Below are positions 58,437-64,000 of a stretch of 64,000 bases of DNA, piece by piece. The stretch comes from Opisthorchis felineus (Eukaryota > Platyhelminthes > Trematoda > Opisthorchiida > Opisthorchiidae): assembly GCA_004794785.1 (NCBI GenBank), contig SJOL01008860.1, forward strand, positions 201,342 through 265,341, written 5' to 3'. The notes under the pieces were generated by a model that worked only from the letters and a program-made list of their open reading frames with translations, made no database searches and was not told the DNA's origin. The first letter of the stretch is position 1, and every line of letters starts with the position of its first letter. Position numbers and translations under genes: made by a program.

Positions 58437-61400
58437 TGTTCTTTGGTCCATGTTACGTATATTTGGACTTCACATTGAATGTTCATATTCTTCATGTGCA
58501 GAAAAGCATATCCTGTTTGAAACATCGACAGGTTGACTGATTAATTTCTTGACAAGTTTCTAGTTTAGCCAGGTCTTTGGTGACTTCCTTCTAGAAATCA
58601 AGTAAGGAAAACCTAGCAGATTGCTCCAGAGAAGTATCAACTTATTGAATAAAAGCGGGTGAGATATTGTTGCACGAAGCTTCTTTGTTCTAATCTTCAC
58701 TGTTTGTTCGAAAGTGCTCGGTTTGTTCGAAGTGCCACGACCACTCTGACCACATCGCCGGCAACAACAAACGGATCTGCATAGCCGTGGTCGGATTTCG
58801 CCTTCGAATGTGGGATACTTTAATGCTTGCCTAGCAGATGGTGACCTGAGTCCGTACGATTATTGAATGGTAATGTTGTTGCCCCTTAACGCACAACTGC
58901 TATCCTGGGTCTTGCATTACCTCGTCCTCGCTACAATGAACTGTACCGTATGTCAGCTGGCAAGGCTTTTGAGATGTTGTTGATAGCTTGATACGATACT
59001 ACCTTATCTTTTCAAACCATCCTAAATATATCCGTGTATGTGCACTAGTTTACTTCTCGTGGGACTTTTCCTTTCAACTACTGCCAAGTTATTCTGGCCA
59101 TATGTGGGCCAGGTATATGCGAACATGTATGGCGTTGTTCGGATAGTCGTTCAAAAGTTTTTTCTCAGTTATCCAGAACGCACAAGGCTGGAAATCTTTT
59201 CCATACTGTTTCGCTTTCCCCTTGAAACCTTTATAAAGTGAGTGGAACACTGCCCACGCTTCACCAGGTTTAACTAACAGGTGGTGTAGGGTAAACAATG
59301 GGACAGAGGTGGAAGGTCTCGGCAGTAGTGTCAGGTAGAGCGGGTTATTCGAAGTCAAGATAAAAATTGAGGCAGTAAGTGCAAGTACAGTCAATTCTGT
59401 TAAAAGTGACGCTTTTCGCTCAACAAAAAATCGATACTTTGGACGACATGTCACCAAACAGTAGTACATCAAGTCTAGTATAACCAGTAACCGTAATATG
59501 CTTTTGATCATAGTCATCACCAGCAACCACTATGTCGTTTGACTTCTGTTTGACGTTGTGTGCATTACGGAGCTCACGGATTGTAGGAAATTCAATGACG
59601 AAATTTTCTACAATAGTCGATGAAACGCCGTTACTACGCGGCTGGATGGGCTTGTCTTTTTCAATTCCAGTCGCAGTTAGACTTATATAAGTTTCTATTA
59701 AATAGTAGAACTTTACTCGACTTCAAATTGGGTCCCTTTCTACTAAGCCTATTTTACAGCAAATATACATGACGAATAGCACGGTCGTAGCATCAACCAG
59801 ATTGGGACATCAGTTTTCATAATCAAGCAGTGACCGCCAAAGTACCAGGTTTACTTCGAAAAATGATACTTTCTGAAATTGAAGTGAATGTACTTCTTAA
59901 TCGTTAAGCTAGGGTTTTGTCAGGTCTGTCGACCATTGAACAGCTCAGTTAACAGGGGTCTTTAACGAATGCATCATTGTTCTATTGCAGTGGAATAGAG
60001 ACGCAAAAACCTCCCGTAGGTTTTTACGCGTAGCAAAAGTCGAATGATCCTTCTGGGGAATCGTTTTCTATGTGAGCCATTTTGTGCTGTTCATTAGTAT
60101 GCTGGTACGTATGGAGAACTGATACTTTCCACGGACTGATAGCATAGCGATCATATGGGATCATATTTGATAAACTGGTTCATCTGAAGGGTGGCACTTT
60201 TGACAGACGCATGCAATCCGGAGTAGCCAGGAAGCGAATTATATGAGAATTCTATGATGCGACGTGAAACACTTGTTAGGATAATGGGTGACGTGGACCA
60301 TTGTAGCGGGCTATGGTACACCAAAATGGACTTTCGGGTTTCAGGAAAACATTCCAACAAACACCTGACACCGCCATGCTATCCGATTGGCCTGCGTCGT
60401 TTCGCTTGTGTGTAGTAAATGTTTTCCTTTCGAAATGACTCTACAGGAGGATGAAATCGTCAGGTAGCATTTACCAGACAGTGCAATTGAACATCATCTT
60501 GCTGTAGTAATGCATGCAACACTAATCCTACTCTGTTCAATTCTCACATTTTACGATCGCCAGCCACACGCTGACAAGGTTGTGAATGCTGATCCACTGA
60601 TCCATTTTTCAGTTCGTCCTGTACATTGCCACTGGCATAATCTGCATATATTAAATTGGCTTATTCGTCCTATGGTTTATCCCCATTGTATTCAGTTAAT
60701 CTAATAGTGAACCTAGATGACTTGCTGCTTCCCCCAGCGGGGATGTGCTTGAACGCAGGTCAACCTTTCCAATTCATCCCTAGTCTTGAAAATCTTGTTA
60801 TGGTACCTATACCCTCTATATATAGGCGATCTAACCTCAATCCAAAGTATGCTTCACTTTTCGCGGTGCGAAGGATGCGAAATGGGTCTTCGTACCTTCT
60901 GGCACTCACCAACATTATGCGCATACGTCCAATACACTGTTCTGAATCGACCGGAGCGGGAGCTTGAGTATGTGAAGTGTTTTAGTGAATAGTCTAACTT
61001 CCTTTTTTGTCTCGCAGAGTTGCTTTCTCTCTCATTCCGTTCAGCATCGGGTAGTGTAAGACTCAGTATCTAGAAAAGTACAACATAAACATGTCTGAAT
61101 TATTAGACACAACACCACTGACAGTGCAATAACCACGTCGTCCTAAAGTCGAGTTTTGAATGAAAGTGTGTTCAGAACCACAGCATAGATAGTTTTCAAC
61201 TCGTCGCTTTTGATTGCTTTAGTAGCTCTGATAGAATCTTATAAGCGTAAACCTCACGGTTTGGTTGTAGTAATTGTTTGTGAAAAACAGTTAACAAAGA
61301 CTATTCCTCCTGTTCCGTTTATCTGCTCACTTGCTGGACTGGAGGTAACGGTTCTCATAATTGACTTAGAATCTGCTGATCGTAAACTGAGTGTGATGGT

Positions 61401-61609
61401 TTTGAGGCAGTATTGAGGTGGATACCGAAGAGAGAAATCAAAAAACATGTATCCTAGCCGCGCTCTTAACTGGCTGTCCTGTTCGCCCTCACAACCGAAG
61501 GGAAAATTAAACTTGGACACGTGATACATATAGCAGGCTAGATTATCCTATTGATTATTCATTCAAACTAACCGACTGCAGCAATGATTGTACAAACGCA
61601 CAGAGGAGG
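58437..61609. other. 3.2 kb without a supported gene
   Basis: A hydrophobic - strand ORF (59089-59526) and a + strand ORF beginning with a signal-like segment (60510) were considered, but neither has a recognisable domain. No repeats were identified. Confidence 0.35.
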
Positions 61610-61618
61610 GATAAATAT
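61610..61618 (+). promoter_or_regulatory. Possible TATA-like box
   Basis: GATAAATAT lies about 80 bp upstream of the ATG of the secreted leucine-rich protein. It is the only AT-rich core-promoter-like site in a plausible position; there is no further support. Confidence 0.25.
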
Positions 61619-61695
61619 TTTGTTCTATCATTCAGTGAATCCAGTGGTAGCCGACTTCTGAATCAAACCTTACTTGGAGTCACAGAATCCGATTT

Positions 61696-62700
61696 ATGTA
61701 TCTCATCTTGGTTGTCGCCTGCTCCATCCTATTCTTTAATATGACCTTGGTTGTCGCAGACTATGAACCAGGCGAACGGTTCGGTTCTGCATTTTACTAT
61801 ACACTCGACAATAGTTGTATAGACATCCCATCTGATGGAGAAATTTATGATAACCTGGGATTTCCTGAGCTTAGAAAAGATGGACGCTTTTTAAGCCTCA
61901 TTGGACCGGCTAAGTGCGAACCTGTAGCTCAGCTGAACTCCACCACTTTGGAAGTATATATTATCAAAGACTGTCTGACGCCTATTAAAATTTTTGCTCC
62001 AAACTTGCGAACATTCAGCATACTCGACACAGCTTCCGTGCGATGGCTAGAAGATCAGTGGGTTTTCCCGCGTCTTCGAGTTATCAATCTGATCACAGTG
62101 AAGACCAAAGATATTGTGGATTTGACAACGCTTGGTAGTTCAGAGTTGGAAATATTGCGAGTAAAACGGGTAGAATATAGCAAGATTCGTCTCAACTATA
62201 ACCCAGGTTTCGCAAAATTACGCGTGTTGGAACTTGGTACAATTGGCTCCGCTTTCCTATACAATATTTGTCCGTTTGTCTTGGAACTAATACACTTGGA
62301 AGTACTTTATCTCAATCGCGTGGAAGACCAATGTATACCAAAAACTTTGAAGAAACTGTGGTCAAAAGTGAAACGGCTCAAAGTTGTTCGCCTTTACAAC
62401 TCCAATTACTATTTGCCCGATACAAACCCGTGTGAAGTTCTCCCTATAAGGATTGAAGTAAGTAATTTGACTTGGACAAAATCTTAGACGCATTTGCAGG
62501 ATCAACCACGCATCTGGTGGGATTCAAAGTCCGTATTTCACCTTGACACAATGCGGCCAGTAGTTTTGCTGTCTTCTACGATGTGTACGAGAAAAAATTC
62601 ACCGAGATCTGTCCATGTCTTGCATATTCACGATAAAAAATTTAGCACTCCGTTTGCAGCCAGATTGTCTGAATTAGTGTCAGGAAGTGTGGTAGGCTAG
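61696..62700 (+). CDS. Predicted secreted leucine-rich protein, two exons, 320 residues
   Basis: Exon 1 is 61696-62457 and exon 2 is 62500-62700. The 42-nt intron has GTAAGT at 62458 and TTTGCAG ending at 62499, in phase 0 and adding 66 residues before TAG. If the intron is not removed the frame stops after ten more codons. Residues 1-21 form a hydrophobic signal peptide (MYLILVVACSILFFNMTLVV, then AD). The mature part has leucine-rich spacing such as FPRLRVINL, ELEILRV, FAKLRVLELGT and LIHLEVLYLNRVEDQC, plus about eight Cys residues, suggesting an extracellular LRR-like fold. No transmembrane segment follows. I do not recognise the family; lineage-specific secreted proteins of this type occur in parasitic flatworms, which is an inference. 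Confidence 0.75.
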
Positions 62701-62718
62701 CACAGGATAAGGCTTTCA

Positions 62719-62785
62719 AATAAATCATGGATGTACAGCAGCGAAACATCAGTGTTCAGCACTGATGTTTTGCTGCCAATGATGA
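62719..62785 (+). repeat. RTE-type 3' stem-loop and ATG tail, carrying AATAAA
   Basis: AATAAA at 62719-62724 is followed by a near-perfect hairpin (arms of 17 bp around TTCAG, 62740-62778) and CAATGATGATGAG. It matches the - strand of 16972-17035 over about 50 bp including the AAATAAAT flank, so it is a retroposon 3' end. It lies 19 bp after the stop codon of the secreted protein gene. Confidence 0.65.
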
Positions 62786-63390
62786 TGAGTAATTTCTGGA
62801 ACCGAAAAATGTAATAGAACCAAATGCTACGGTAACTTGAAGTCACGAAAAAACAATATCTCTTTCAATGAGTAATATTGGGATCTTCTCAAGTTCAGTT
62901 ATTTTGGCTCGAAAAGGCGTACCACGGACAGAAACAGGCTGTCTGTCCACTTAATTTTCTAGCATTTCAAAAATATTTTATTGGAATACGAGGTAAATGG
63001 GTCCATCTAGACGGAACATGCCGAATAATCTTTGACAATTTACTATCGGTTTCGCCTTCAAAGCAACAAAATGAATGCACGCAATGTACTCAAGCACGAA
63101 CGAACTACAAGAAATCCTTGTTGATATCAAAAAACATGTAATCTTGGGATAATTCATTCAGACATGAACCCCGTACTGCTACTGTTCGACACATTATATA
63201 CATCCTTGGTGTTGTTGGAACGACAACAAAGTACTTATATTGCGTTTTTGACACAAAAGTTTCGTCAGACCAAGTGAGTAAGTTACCAGGTTGACCGGGT
63301 TTTAAGGCAGTCTGGGTACCAATCCGCGAGATTTCTTATGACTAGCCGACTTGATCAATGTTGGGTGTCTGTCTCAAGTTCGATAGATTG
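62786..63390. other. No recognisable feature
   Basis: No gene or element identified. Confidence 0.4.
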
Positions 63391-63669
63391 GTTAGGGGGG
63401 AGGATTTTTTTATGTTGAATCCGGATCTGCAGCCTTCATTTTACGATTTAGGACATCTTGATGGAATATTCCTCTCAAAGGTACTTCACAGATTTGTTTC
63501 ACTTAACCACCCCCAAACCTAATCCAATTGTCTTGGCATCCCTCAACGCACACAGACGAACAAAATCTGTGGGCGACCGCTAAGAGGAATACTCCATTAA
63601 GATGTCCTAGACCGGCAAAGGAAGACTGCAAAATCCGAACTCAACATGAAGACAATCTTACCCCCTGCA
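63391..63669. repeat. Imperfect inverted repeat, arms of about 110 bp
   Basis: 63391-63500 and the reverse complement of 63558-63669 align at roughly 75%. Shared blocks are AGGACATCTT(G/A)ATGGA, TATTCCTCT, CACAGATTT and ATGTTGA. A 57-bp spacer lies between. It could be an old foldback or MITE-like element; no flanking duplication was found. Confidence 0.65.
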
Positions 63670-64000
63670 ATGTATGAAATAGGGGCATAGTAGTACCCTA
63701 GTGTTAACGAATATGACGACAACCTTCGGACAGCTGACAAACGAATAAATAAACATACCGGTAACTCTTCAACCAATCGCATTTTCTGCAGTTTATTTGC
63801 CATGCAACTGGAAAGCAGGAAAATTGTGAAGTACCATGTATCAATTTGGGTTGCAAGTATCTCCAATCTCGTATTGTGTTGCCGCGAAAGTCAGTCACTC
63901 AGTGGCCTCTTTGCTATACATATACCAGGTTAATTCATGGAAAATAACAAGGCTGAACTGTAATAAGAAAACGCTTCATTTATGATATTATGGTCAGGAA
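63670..64000. other. No recognisable feature to the window end
   Basis: Only short ORFs without domains. Confidence 0.4.

Noticed and set aside
59089..59526. 145-codon - strand ORF with hydrophobic segments
   Set aside because: No recognisable domain, no splice context, and AT-rich sequence that readily encodes hydrophobic peptides.
59585..59635. TGACGA...GAAAC on the + strand
   Set aside because: The first C of CUGANGA is replaced and the intervening bases do not form a stem.
60510..60967. Signal-peptide-like ORF upstream of the secreted protein gene, considered as a paralogue
   Set aside because: Beyond the hydrophobic start there is no alignment with the downstream protein.

Overview
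The window is eukaryotic and repeat-rich. It looks like part of a parasitic flatworm genome, most likely a digenean trematode. This is an inference from four things: many decayed RTE-class and CR1-class non-LTR retrotransposons, tRNA-derived SINEs, a gypsy-type LTR element, and a coding gene split by a 42-nt intron. No bacterial operon, CRISPR array or phage module is present. Two runs of N (19763-20119 and 39379-39685) are assembly gaps.

Three host protein genes can be supported, all on the + strand. (1) A complete PBX/Extradenticle TALE homeobox gene has seven coding exons between 23207 and 38246. The exons join in frame to a 410-residue protein with PBC-A, PBC-B and homeodomain in the usual order. 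(2) An uninterrupted Nudix hydrolase of the NUDT19 type lies at 46546-47739. (3) A small secreted protein with leucine-rich spacing lies at 61696-62700, in two exons around a 42-nt intron.

Layout: 1-1073 is a CR1-like reverse transcriptase copy on the - strand, cut by the window edge. About 1886-1961 holds a hammerhead-ribozyme-like core on the - strand. 1990-6470 has nothing recognisable. 6477-9925 is a second CR1-like element on the + strand, with a PHD-finger ORF1 but no endonuclease; its RT is nearly identical to the first copy. 10528-10600 is a third CR1 3' end. From 11556 to 22310 there is a graveyard of RTE fragments and SINEs, including an insertion nested in an RTE with a clean target-site duplication. 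The pbx gene follows, its introns carrying inverted repeats, a SINE, an RTE piece and a foldback element with two hammerhead-like arms. Downstream are an RTE scrap, the Nudix gene, a nearly full-length decayed RTE on the - strand (48440-51235), a SINE with a 12-bp duplication (54404), a gypsy element lacking RT/RNase H (55540-57237), and finally the secreted protein gene.

The host genes show no joint pathway: pbx is a Hox-cofactor transcription factor, the Nudix protein a probable CoA/acyl-CoA diphosphatase, and the secreted protein has no known role. The most unusual content is the set of small structured mobile sequences: hammerhead-bearing foldbacks resembling Penelope-like terminal repeats, stem-loop 3' ends of RTE elements, and a CR1 3' end lying next to a fragment matching the 3' end of 18S rRNA.
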